From Streptomyces dioscori (lineage in GTDB: Bacteria; Actinomycetota; Actinomycetes; Streptomycetales; Streptomycetaceae), in the NCBI RefSeq assembly GCF_003024195.1, contig NZ_KZ679060.1, forward strand, positions 34,679 to 98,678: DNA of 64,000 nucleotides. Direction: 5' to 3'. Every line of letters starts with the position of its first letter. Position 1 is the first letter of the stretch. The translations under genes were made by a program, and so were the position numbers. Shown here piece after piece: positions 36,209-45,488 of this stretch. The notes below the pieces were generated by a model. That model was not told the origin of the DNA, made no database searches, and saw nothing but the letters and a program-made list of their open reading frames with translations.

Positions 36209-38419
36209 GTGGCCGGCGACAAGGACGCACAGACGGCTTCGGCTTCGGCTGCGGGGCCCGCGCCCAGCGAGGCACGGGAGAAGCACGCGCAGCTCGCTGA
36301 GCAGATCGAGGAGCACCGCTTCCGGTACTACGTGAAGGACGCGCCGGTCGTCAGCGACGCGGACTTCGACAAGCTGCTGCGCTCCCTGGAGGCCCTGGAG
36401 GAGGAGTATCCGGAGCTGCGCACCCCGGACTCGCCGACCCAGAAGGTCGCGGGGGCGTACGCGACGGAGTTCACGGCCGTCCAGCACGCCGAGCGCATGC
36501 TCTCCCTGGACAACGCCTTCGACGACGAGGAGCTGGCCGCCTGGGCCGACCGCGTCGCCAAGGACGTCGGCACGTCCGCGTACCACTTCCTGTGCGAGCT
36601 GAAGGTCGACGGCCTCGCGGTCAACCTCACGTATGAGCACGGGCGTCTCACGCGCGCGGCGACCCGTGGCGACGGCCGCACGGGCGAGGACATCACGCCC
36701 AACGTCCGTACGATCGCGGAGATCCCGGACCGCCTCCAGGGCGAGCGCATCCCCGACCTCGTGGAGATCCGCGGCGAGGTCTACTTCCCGATGGAGAAGT
36801 TCGAGGAGCTCAACGCCCGGCTGGTGGAGGCCGGCGACAAGCCCTTCGCCAACCCGCGCAACGCGGCGGCGGGTTCACTGCGCCAGAAGGACCCCCGCGT
36901 CACGGCCACCCGCCCGCTGCACATGGTCGTGCACGGCATCGGCGCGCGCGAGGGCTTCGACATCGACTGCCTCTCGCACGCCTACGAGCTGCTGAGTGAG
37001 TGGGGCCTGCCGACGACCCGCTACGGCAAGGTCGTCGACGACCTCGACGGCGTGCGGGAGTTCATCGCCTTCTACGGAGAGAACCGCCACTCCGTGGAGC
37101 ACGAGATCGACGGCGTCGTCGTCAAGCTCGACGAGATCCCCCTCCAGGGCCGCCTCGGCTCGACCTCCCGCGCCCCGCGCTGGGCGATCGCGTGGAAGTA
37201 CGCGCCGGAGGAGGTCAACACCAAGCTGGTCAACATCCGGGTGGGCGTGGGCCGTACCGGCCGCGTCACTCCGTACGCGCAGGTGGAACCCGTGACGGTG
37301 GCCGGTTCCGAGGTCGAGTTCGCGACGCTGCACAACCAGGACGTGGTCAAGGCCAAGGGCGTCCTCATCGGCGACACGGTGGTGCTGCGCAAGGCCGGTG
37401 ACGTCATCCCCGAGATCCTCGGACCGGTCGTCGACCTGCGCGACGGCAGCGAGCGGGAGTTCGTGATGCCCGCCGAGTGCCCCGAGTGCGGCACCGCGCT
37501 GGCACCCGCCAAGGAGGGCGACATCGACCTCCGCTGCCCGAACGGCCGCACCTGCCCGGCCCAGCTGCGCGAGCGCCTCTTCTACCTCGGCGGCCGCAAG
37601 TCCCTGGACATCGAGAACTTCGGTTACGTGGCCGCCGCCGCGCTCACCAAGCCGCTGGAGCCCCCGCAGCCGCCCCTCGGGGACGAGGGCGACCTCTTCG
37701 ACCTCACCATCGAGCAGCTGCTGCCCATCAGGGCGTACGTCCTCGACCAGGACAGCGGACTGCCCAAGCGGGACCCGAAGACGGGCGAGGAGAAGACCGC
37801 CACGGTCTTCGCCAACCAGGAGGGCGCGCCCAGGAAGAACGCCCTCGCGATGCTGGAGAACATCGCAGCGGCGAAGGAGCGACCGCTGGCCCGGATCATC
37901 ACGGGCCTGTCCATCCGGCACGTGGGTCCGGTCGCGGCGGAGGCCCTGGCCCGTGAGTTCCGCTCGATCGACCGCATCGAGCAGGCCACGGAGGAGGAAC
38001 TCGCCGCCGTGGAGGGCGTCGGGCCCACCATCGCCGCCTCGCTGAAGCAGTGGTTCGCGGTCGACTGGCACCAGGAGATCCTCCGCAAGTGGAAGGCCGC
38101 CGGCGTCCGCATGGAGGAAGAGAACTCCGGCGAGGACGAGGGACCCCGCCCGCTCGCGGGACTGACCGTCGTGGTCACCGGCACCCTGGAACGTCACACC
38201 CGCGACGGAGCGAAAGAGGCACTGCAGAGCCGCGGGGCGAAAGTGACCGGTTCTGTTTCGAAGAAGACGGCTTTCGTTGTCGTAGGTGACAATCCTGGAT
38301 CGAAGTACGACAAGGCCATGCAGCTCAAAGTGCCGGTTCTGAACGAGGACGGTTTCGCCGTTCTGCTCGAACAAGGACCGGAGGCGGCGGCGGAAGCGGC
38401 ACTTCCGATCGAGGGGTAG
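36209..38419 (+). CDS. ligA: NAD-dependent DNA ligase
   Basis: This 736-residue enzyme seals nicks using NAD. The order is: domain Ia (HAQLAEQIEEHRFRYYVKDA), the adenylation motif CELKVDGLAVNL with the AMP-bearing lysine, an OB fold, the zinc finger (CPECGTALAPAKEGDIDLRC and CPAQLR), helix-hairpin-helix motifs (GVGPTIAASL), and a C-terminal BRCT domain (LAGLTVVVTGTLERHTRDGA, then VVGDNPGSKYDKA). A proline-rich insertion follows the zinc region (KPLEPPQPPLGDEGDL). Length is slightly above the usual 670 residues, as in other Streptomyces. GTG start. Confidence 0.97.
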   Translation: MAGDKDAQTASASAAGPAPSEAREKHAQLAEQIEEHRFRYYVKDAPVVSDADFDKLLRSLEALEEEYPELRTPDSPTQKVAGAYATEFTAVQHAERMLSLDNAFDDEELAAWADRVAKDVGTSAYHFLCELKVDGLAVNLTYEHGRLTRAATRGDGRTGEDITPNVRTIAEIPDRLQGERIPDLVEIRGEVYFPMEKFEELNARLVEAGDKPFANPRNAAAGSLRQKDPRVTATRPLHMVVHGIGAREGFDIDCLSHAYELLSEWGLPTTRYGKVVDDLDGVREFIAFYGENRHSVEHEIDGVVVKLDEIPLQGRLGSTSRAPRWAIAWKYAPEEVNTKLVNIRVGVGRTGRVTPYAQVEPVTVAGSEVEFATLHNQDVVKAKGVLIGDTVVLRKAGDVIPEILGPVVDLRDGSEREFVMPAECPECGTALAPAKEGDIDLRCPNGRTCPAQLRERLFYLGGRKSLDIENFGYVAAAALTKPLEPPQPPLGDEGDLFDLTIEQLLPIRAYVLDQDSGLPKRDPKTGEEKTATVFANQEGAPRKNALAMLENIAAAKERPLARIITGLSIRHVGPVAAEALAREFRSIDRIEQATEEELAAVEGVGPTIAASLKQWFAVDWHQEILRKWKAAGVRMEEENSGEDEGPRPLAGLTVVVTGTLERHTRDGAKEALQSRGAKVTGSVSKKTAFVVVGDNPGSKYDKAMQLKVPVLNEDGFAVLLEQGPEAAAEAALPIEG

Positions 38420-38559
38420 CGGTTGAAGACCACCCGTTCGGCGCATACCAGATGCATAGGGGCGGCCGTGTCGCATTCGGGCAACCGTAGACGACCGCTG
38501 CCCTTAGGAGCCTTCTGCGGCCTACTGTTGAGGTCTGCGCCTGCCGTGCCCAGCTGCGG

Positions 38560-38600
38560 TTGGGGCACCCCCTTGCTCTTCAGGAGTCGGGGGAAGGGTT
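38560..38600. repeat. REP-like G+C-rich hairpin repeat
   Basis: The text TTGGGGCACCCCCTTGCTC followed by AGGAGTCGGGGGAAGG recalls a short hairpin repeat common in Streptomyces. A related sequence, GGGGGCACCCCTTGCTGG, occurs at about 38752 inside the start of the next gene. The rest of the 262-base gap after ligA shows no gene. Confidence 0.5.
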
Positions 38601-38681
38601 TTCCAGACGCGGAGCCGTTGAGGGACTGATCGTGCGTCGGGCCGCGTGGCGTGGGCACCGCCGGCCGTGAGAGGGACGGGA

Positions 38682-41006
38682 ATGGAACCGACCGAGAGCG
38701 CCGCTCCGGACTCACGGCTGCGCCCACGCTGGATGACCGGCGTGCGGCGGTGGGGGCACCCCTTGCTGGAGCGAAGCCGGGAGTTCGGGGCGGGACTCGG
38801 CGTCACCAGGCCCGCGGAGCGATCCGGCGTGCCGGGGACCCCGGGGCCGCCGGGGTACGTCACCGGACAGCACGCCGGTACGGACGGGCGCGGCTCGGGC
38901 CGGTTCACCTCCGTCGCCGGCTCCCCGCACCAACTGCCCGGCCAGGAGCCCGACCGGCAGCTGACCTGGCCCGCGCTGCCCGCGGCGGTCGTGGTGGCCG
39001 CCGCGGCCGTACTGGGCGCGGGTTTCTACCGCGCCTTCACCGGCCACCACTCGCTGTTCCCGTCCGGCTCGGCCGGCTGGGCGCTGGCCGTCCTGGTCGG
39101 CGTCATCGTCGGACACCTGGTCGCGCTCGGCCGCTCCCGCTGGTGGGGCGGGACGGGCTCCGGAGCGGCCCTCACCCTCGCCGTCCTGCTGCTGTACGGC
39201 TGGGTGCCGGCCGGAATGGTCAGCCTCACCGTCGTCGTGCTCGTCGGCATAGCCCGCCGGCACCGCTGGCGCCAGGGCATCCTGCACGGCGCGGTGGACA
39301 TCCTCGGTATCGGCGCGGGAGCGCTGGTGCTGGCCGCGTTCGGCCGCGTGCCGTCCGTCGAGGCGCCCTGGGAACCGGAGACCTGGACCGTTTTCACCGT
39401 GCCTCAGGTGGTGTTGGCGGCCGGGGCGTATCTCGTCGTGAGCCGCGCGCTGCTCTGGTACCTCCACGCGCCCCGCACACCCGGACTGCCGACCGTCGCC
39501 CGCACGGCCCTGGTCAGACAGGGGCTCGTGGCCGTCGCGCTGCTCGGTATCGCTCCGCTGATCTGTGTGGTCGCCATCGCCCTCCCCGCGCTCCTGCCGC
39601 TCTTCGCCGTGCCCCTCATCGCCCTCGACTCCACGCTCTGGATAGCGCGGGCCCGGGCCGAGGAGCAACTGCGTGATCCCCTCACGGGTCTGCCCAACCG
39701 GCAGTGGCTGCTCGAACGGACCTGGCGGGCGCTCGACGACGCCGAACGGATCGGTGCGCGTTCCGCTCTGATGCTGATCGACCTGGACCGCTTCAGGTCC
39801 GTGAATGACACGCTCGGGCATCTCGCCGGGGACCGGCTGCTGTTGCAGATAGCGGACCGGCTGCGGGTCGCCCTGCCGCGCGGGGCGGAGGCCGCGCGGC
39901 TGGGCGGGGACGAGTTCGCCGTGCTGCTGCCCGTCGCCGACTCGACGACCTCGGCGACGCGGGTCGCCCGCGGCCTCGTGACCGCGCTCGGCTCGCCGCT
40001 CGACCTCGACGGGCTGACGCTCGTGCTGGAGGCCAGCGCCGGACTCGCCGTCTTCCCCGACCACGCGCTGGACGCGGAAGGGCTGCTGCGGCGGGCGGAC
40101 GTCGCGATGTACCAGGCGAAGCGCGACCGTACGGGGGTTGAGGTCTACGAGTCCAAGCGGGACTCCAACACCCCCGACCGGCTCGGGCTGCTGGGCGATC
40201 TGCGGCGGGCGCTCGACGCGGGGGACGTCGAGCTGCACTACCAGCCGAAGGTGCGCTTCGACGGGCAGGTCGCCGGCCTGGAGGCGCTCGTACGGTGGGT
40301 GCATCCCGAACGCGGGAAGGTGCCGCCGGACGAGTTCATAGCCATCGCCGAGTCGTCCGGTCTGATGCCGCATCTGACCGAGTACGTCCTGGAGGCGGCG
40401 CTCGCGCAGGTCGCGCGCTGGCGGGCGCAAGGGCTTCGGGTACCGGTCGCCGTAAACGTGTCGCCCCGGGACGTGCACACCCCCGGCTTCGCGGGATCGG
40501 TGGCCGCGCGGCTCGCCCGGCACGGGGTCCCCGCGGGGGCGCTGCAGCTGGAGATAACGGAACACGTGCTGCTGGAGGATCCGCAGCGGGCCGCGGACAC
40601 CCTCGCCGCGCTGACCGCGCACGGCGTGAAGATGTCCCTCGACGACTTCGGGACCGGGTACTCGTCGCTGGTGCATCTGCGGCGGCTGCCGGTGAGCGAG
40701 CTGAAGATCGACCGCTCGTTCGTGGCGCGGCTCGCGGTCGACACGGAGGACGCCGAGATCGTGCGGTGCACGGTCGATCTCGCGCACTCGCTCGGGCTGC
40801 TCGTCGTCGCGGAGGGCGTCGAGGACGACGAGACGTGGGAGCGGTTGCGGGATCTCGGGTGCGACGCGGTTCAGGGGTGGCTGGTGGCCGCGGCGATGCC
40901 TCCGGAGGAGGCCACTGCGTGGTTGCTGGCGCGGGGGTCTCGGGGGTGGCAGCGGCCCGCGGCGGCGTTGCCTGCGGCGTCGCCTGCGGCTGGCTCGGAC
41001 GAGTAG
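38682..41006 (+). CDS. rmdB: membrane GGDEF-EAL cyclic-di-GMP enzyme RmdB
   Basis: The 774-residue protein starts with a cytosolic tail (about 1-90), then about six to eight membrane helices (about 93-325), a GGDEF domain (GGDEF at about 408) and an EAL domain. The latter has its catalytic residues: LEALVRW, LEITEHV, LDDFGTGYSSL, LKIDRSFV and VVAEGVEDDE. It is predicted to be able both to make and to break c-di-GMP; no RxxD inhibition site precedes GGDEF. The neighbour of ligA in S. coelicolor is RmdB, reported as a phosphodiesterase acting in development, and I assign the name by that synteny. Confidence 0.88.
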   Translation: MEPTESAAPDSRLRPRWMTGVRRWGHPLLERSREFGAGLGVTRPAERSGVPGTPGPPGYVTGQHAGTDGRGSGRFTSVAGSPHQLPGQEPDRQLTWPALPAAVVVAAAAVLGAGFYRAFTGHHSLFPSGSAGWALAVLVGVIVGHLVALGRSRWWGGTGSGAALTLAVLLLYGWVPAGMVSLTVVVLVGIARRHRWRQGILHGAVDILGIGAGALVLAAFGRVPSVEAPWEPETWTVFTVPQVVLAAGAYLVVSRALLWYLHAPRTPGLPTVARTALVRQGLVAVALLGIAPLICVVAIALPALLPLFAVPLIALDSTLWIARARAEEQLRDPLTGLPNRQWLLERTWRALDDAERIGARSALMLIDLDRFRSVNDTLGHLAGDRLLLQIADRLRVALPRGAEAARLGGDEFAVLLPVADSTTSATRVARGLVTALGSPLDLDGLTLVLEASAGLAVFPDHALDAEGLLRRADVAMYQAKRDRTGVEVYESKRDSNTPDRLGLLGDLRRALDAGDVELHYQPKVRFDGQVAGLEALVRWVHPERGKVPPDEFIAIAESSGLMPHLTEYVLEAALAQVARWRAQGLRVPVAVNVSPRDVHTPGFAGSVAARLARHGVPAGALQLEITEHVLLEDPQRAADTLAALTAHGVKMSLDDFGTGYSSLVHLRRLPVSELKIDRSFVARLAVDTEDAEIVRCTVDLAHSLGLLVVAEGVEDDETWERLRDLGCDAVQGWLVAAAMPPEEATAWLLARGSRGWQRPAAALPAASPAAGSDE

Positions 41007-41498
41007 AGATCTTTTCCCACCCGCCCGCCCGTGAGGGGAGTCTCGACGGGTGAACCTTTCCCGTGGGGGCCGCCCGCCGTCGGCGCCCGCCCGTTCGCGC
41101 CTGCCCGCCGGGGCCTGCACAGCGGCGCCTGCAAGTTCGGGTCCGCCCGTTCGCGCCTGCCCGTCGGGGCCTGCACAGCGGCGCCTGCAAGTTCGGGTCC
41201 GCCCGTTCGCGCCTGGCCGGTCGGGTCGGCCTGCCGTCGGCGCCCGCCTGTTCGCGCCTGGCCGGTTGGGTCGGCCTGCCGTCGGCGCCCGCCTGTTCGC
41301 GCCTGGCCGGTCGGGTCGGCCTGCCGTCGGCGCCCGCCTGTTCGCGCCTACCCGTCTACGCCCGCCCGTTCGGGTCCGCCCGTTTACGCCCGCCCGCTGG
41401 GGGTCGGTCGGGGGGCGGGGGAAACCGATGTACGGGGATCTTGTCGCGCCCCATAGGATTGGGGCACACCACACGCACTCACCCCTGAGGATCGCTGC
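41007..41498 (+). other. 492-base gap rmdB-gatC, mostly a repeat array
   Basis: No gene with recognisable relatives is seen. The core is the tandem array at 41094-41350. Downstream of it come CCCGCCCG-rich tracts and about 60 ordinary bases before the gatC start (41499), which must include the gatC promoter unless gatC is read through from rmdB. Confidence 0.6.
41094..41350. repeat. tandem array of 56-bp and 45-bp units
   Basis: Two 56-bp units (41094-41149 and 41150-41205, one base difference) are followed by three 45-bp units (41206-41250, 41251-41295, 41296-41340; a single T/C difference) and a partial unit from 41341. All begin TTCGCGCCT. Being multiples of three, the 45-bp units keep frames open on both strands and produce meaningless 15-residue repeats. 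Near identity suggests recent expansion. Confidence 0.9.
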
Positions 41499-41795
41499 AT
41501 GGCTGGCATCACGCGCGAGGAGGTCGCCCACCTCGCCCGACTGGCGCGTCTGGAGCTGAAGGGCGAAGAGCTCGACCACTTCGCCGGTCAGCTCGACGAC
41601 ATCATCGGCGCGGTCGCCCGCGTCAGCGAGGTCGCCGACCAAGACGTACCGCCGACCTCCCACCCGCTGCCGCTGACGAACGTCATGCGCGCGGACGAGG
41701 TCCGTCCGTCGCTCACCCCCGAGCAGGCGCTCTCCGGCGCCCCGGCCCAGGAACAGCAGCGTTTCAAGGTGCCGCAGATCCTGGGGGAGGACTAA
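41499..41795 (+). CDS. gatC: glutamyl/aspartyl-tRNA amidotransferase subunit C
   Basis: This 98-residue subunit wraps around GatA and GatB in the amidotransferase that converts Glu-tRNA(Gln) and Asp-tRNA(Asn) to the amide forms. Motifs ITREEVAHLARLARLEL and HPLPLTNVMRADEVRPSLTPEQAL are typical. It is the first gene of gatC-gatA-small ORF-gatB, with five bases before gatA. Confidence 0.96.
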   Translation: MAGITREEVAHLARLARLELKGEELDHFAGQLDDIIGAVARVSEVADQDVPPTSHPLPLTNVMRADEVRPSLTPEQALSGAPAQEQQRFKVPQILGED

Positions 41796-41800
41796 TCACC

Positions 41801-43302
<1,502 letters not shown>

Positions 43303-43306
<4 letters not shown>

Positions 43307-43545
43307 CCGCCATGGCCAAGAAGGCAAAGAACTTCAAGAAGTCGAAGACCGGGCTGTACGTGTCGCTCGGCAGTACCGCGTTCGGCGCGATCAGCGTCGC
43401 CAAGCAGATCAAGCTGGCCCGCAGCGACGGGGACACGCTGAGGCTGATCGACGCGACCGTGTCCGCCGCCGCCATCGTCACCGGCCTCGCCATCCTCTAC
43501 CGGGAGCTCAAGCGCCTGGGCGACGAAGACGTCCTGCTGGGCTGA
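43303..43545 (+). CDS. small conserved membrane-associated protein within the gat operon
   Basis: This 80-residue protein has a lysine-rich N-terminus (KKAKNFKKSK) and two weakly hydrophobic segments (GLYVSLGSTAFGAISVA and ATVSAAAIVTGLAILYREL). The GTG at 43303 has GAGGAGG ten bases upstream inside gatA; an ATG at 43312 is the alternative. It sits between gatA and gatB with a coupled start, so it belongs to the operon. I do not recognise a function. Confidence 0.7.
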
Positions 43546-43560
43546 GGGGAAAGTTTCACC

Positions 43561-45072
43561 GTGACTGTCACGAATGACCTGGTGTCGTACGAGGACGCGC
43601 TGGCGTCGTACGACCCCGTCATGGGCCTTGAGGTCCATGTCGAACTCGGCACCAAGACCAAGATGTTCTGCGGCTGTTCCACCGAGCTGGGCGCCGAGCC
43701 CAACTCGCAGGCCTGCCCGACCTGTCTGGGCATGCCCGGCGCGCTGCCGGTCGTCAACGCGATCGGCGTCGAGTCCGCGATCAAGATCGGCCTCGCGCTG
43801 CACTGCGAGATCGCCGAGTGGTGCCGCTTCGCCCGGAAGAACTACTTCTATCCGGACATGCCGAAGAACTTCCAGACCTCCCAGTACGACGAGCCGATCG
43901 CCTTCAACGGCTACCTCGACGTCCAGCTGGACGACGGCGAGGTCTTCCGCGTGGAGATCGAGCGCGCCCACATGGAGGAGGACACCGGCAAGTCGCTGCA
44001 CGTCGGTGGCGCCACGGGCCGTATCCACGGCGCCTCGCACTCGCTGCTCGACTACAACCGCGCCGGCATCCCGCTCATCGAGATCGTCACCAAGCCGATC
44101 GAGGGCGCCGGCGAGCGTGCTCCCGAGGTCGCCAAGGCGTACGTCGCCGAGCTGCGCGAGCTGATCAAGGCGCTCGGCGTCTCGGAAGCGCGCATGGAGC
44201 AGGGTCAGATGCGGTGCGACGTGAACCTGTCGCTGCGCCCGCACGGCCGCGAGAAGTTCGGTACGCGCTCCGAGACGAAGAACGTCAACTCGCTGCGGTC
44301 CGTGGAGCGCGCGGCCCGCTTCGAGATCCAGCGGCACGCAGCCGTGCTCAACGACGGCGGCACGATCATCCAGGAGACCCGCCACTTCCACGAGGACACG
44401 GGGTCGACGACCTCGGGGCGTGTGAAGGAGGAGGCCGAGGACTACCGGTACTTCCCGGAGCCCGACCTCGTGCCGGTCGCGCCGTCCCGTGAATGGGTCG
44501 AGGAGCTGCGCGCGGGTCTGCCCGAGCAGCCGCTGGCCCGTCGCAACCGGCTGCGCGAGGAGTGGGGCGTCAACGCCCACGACATGCAGTCGATGCTCAA
44601 CGCCGGGGCCATCGACCTCATCGTCGCCACGATCGCGGCGGGCGCCGACGCGGCCTCCGCGCGCAAGTGGTGGATGGGTGAGCTGGCGCGTGCGGCCAAC
44701 GAGTCCGGGGTGGCCCTGGACTCGCTGGCCATCACGCCCGAGCAGGTCGCCCGGGTGGCCGCGCTGGTCGTCGAGGGGTCCCTCAACGACAAGCTGGCCC
44801 GGCAGGTCATCGACGGGGTCGTCAAGGGTGAGGGCACGCCCGACGAGGTCGTCGAGAAGCGCGGTCTGAAGGTCGTCTCGGACGAGGGCGCGCTGACGGC
44901 TGCCGTCGACGAGGCCATCGCGGGGAACCCCGGTGTCGCGGACAAGATCCGTGGCGGCAAGGTGGCTGCGGTCGGGGCCCTGGTGGGTGCCGTCATGAAG
45001 GCCACGCGCGGGCAGGCTGACGCTGCGCGGGTCAAGGAGCTGATCCTTGAGAAGCTGGGTGTCGAGGGCTAG
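43561..45072 (+). CDS. gatB: glutamyl/aspartyl-tRNA amidotransferase subunit B
   Basis: This 503-residue subunit binds the mischarged tRNA and performs the kinase and amidation step. Motifs: GLEVHVELGTKTKMFCGCS, then CPTCLGMPGALPVVN, the zinc-site cysteines within them, ERAHMEEDTGKSLH, and DYNRAGIPLIEIVT. The C-terminal YqeY-like tail is present. GTG start. It is the last gene of the gat operon. Confidence 0.97.
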   Translation: MTVTNDLVSYEDALASYDPVMGLEVHVELGTKTKMFCGCSTELGAEPNSQACPTCLGMPGALPVVNAIGVESAIKIGLALHCEIAEWCRFARKNYFYPDMPKNFQTSQYDEPIAFNGYLDVQLDDGEVFRVEIERAHMEEDTGKSLHVGGATGRIHGASHSLLDYNRAGIPLIEIVTKPIEGAGERAPEVAKAYVAELRELIKALGVSEARMEQGQMRCDVNLSLRPHGREKFGTRSETKNVNSLRSVERAARFEIQRHAAVLNDGGTIIQETRHFHEDTGSTTSGRVKEEAEDYRYFPEPDLVPVAPSREWVEELRAGLPEQPLARRNRLREEWGVNAHDMQSMLNAGAIDLIVATIAAGADAASARKWWMGELARAANESGVALDSLAITPEQVARVAALVVEGSLNDKLARQVIDGVVKGEGTPDEVVEKRGLKVVSDEGALTAAVDEAIAGNPGVADKIRGGKVAAVGALVGAVMKATRGQADAARVKELILEKLGVEG

Positions 45073-45153
45073 CCCTCGGGCTGTTGTGCGCGGAAGGGCG
45101 TTGCACCTGGCGGTGCGGCGCCCTTCGGCGTTCCGCCGTTCGGGGCCGTTCTT

Positions 45154-45183
45154 GGGTGCGGGTGCGGGTGCGGGTGCGGGTGC
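45154..45183 (+). repeat. five GGGTGC hexamers, G-quadruplex motif
   Basis: GGG runs start at 45154, 45160, 45166, 45172 and 45178, each separated by TGC. Four or more GGG runs with three-base loops meet the usual quadruplex rule. It is about 80 bases past the gatB stop, on the coding strand. Confidence 0.8.
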
Positions 45184-45198
45184 GTGGGCCCAAACGAT

Positions 45199-45306
45199 TG
45201 CGCAGTTCCCCGCGCCCCTGAAAGCGAAAAGACTGCGCCGTTCCCCGCGCCCCTGGAAGCGAAAGGCAAAAGACTGCGCCGTTCCCCGCGCCCCTGGAGG
45301 CGAAAG
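45199..45306. repeat. three copies of a Streptomyces repeat
   Basis: The core GTTCCCCGCGCCCCTG, preceded by TGCGC[A/C], occurs at 45199-45219, 45234-45254 and 45275-45295, each followed by RARGCGAAA. This G+C-rich element is widespread between Streptomyces genes. Tandem triplication in one gap is noteworthy. Confidence 0.75.
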
Positions 45307-45488
45307 GTGAACGCTGTGGGGCTACAGAGTCTGTTGGATTGTCGTGTGAACTGGGTCGCAGTCCTGTGAGTAAGGCCATGAATGAGGCCAACGATCACTT
45401 TCGGCTGCAAGAGTGACAACGCATCGGTCATGCGTTCTTTGCGGGCAGTTCCCGATAAAGATCCACAAATCCCCCAGGGAGCTCGTCC

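Larger units (their letters stand above)
45073..45488 (+). other. 416-base gap gatB-MMPL with two repeat families
   Basis: No gene is seen. It holds five GGGTGC hexamers (45154-45183) and three copies of a Streptomyces repeat (45199-45295). The last 180 bases presumably carry the promoter of the transporter gene; no confident boxes were found. Confidence 0.6.

Noticed and set aside
41094..41340. CRISPR or mobile-element termini
   Set aside because: The units are directly abutting with no unique spacers, and no transposase or inverted ends are seen.
41050..41559. Plus-strand frame across the tandem repeats running into gatC
   Set aside because: It encodes only Pro/Ala/Arg repeats generated by the DNA array and overlaps gatC in another frame; no ribosome site.
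38712..41663. Very long open frame on the minus strand opposite rmdB
   Set aside because: It mirrors the codon structure of a clear GGDEF-EAL gene, has low-complexity composition and extends into the repeat array; typical of antisense frames in G+C-rich DNA.
45073..45488. Short frames in the gap after gatB
   Set aside because: They arise from repeat DNA, lack ribosome sites and resemble no known protein.
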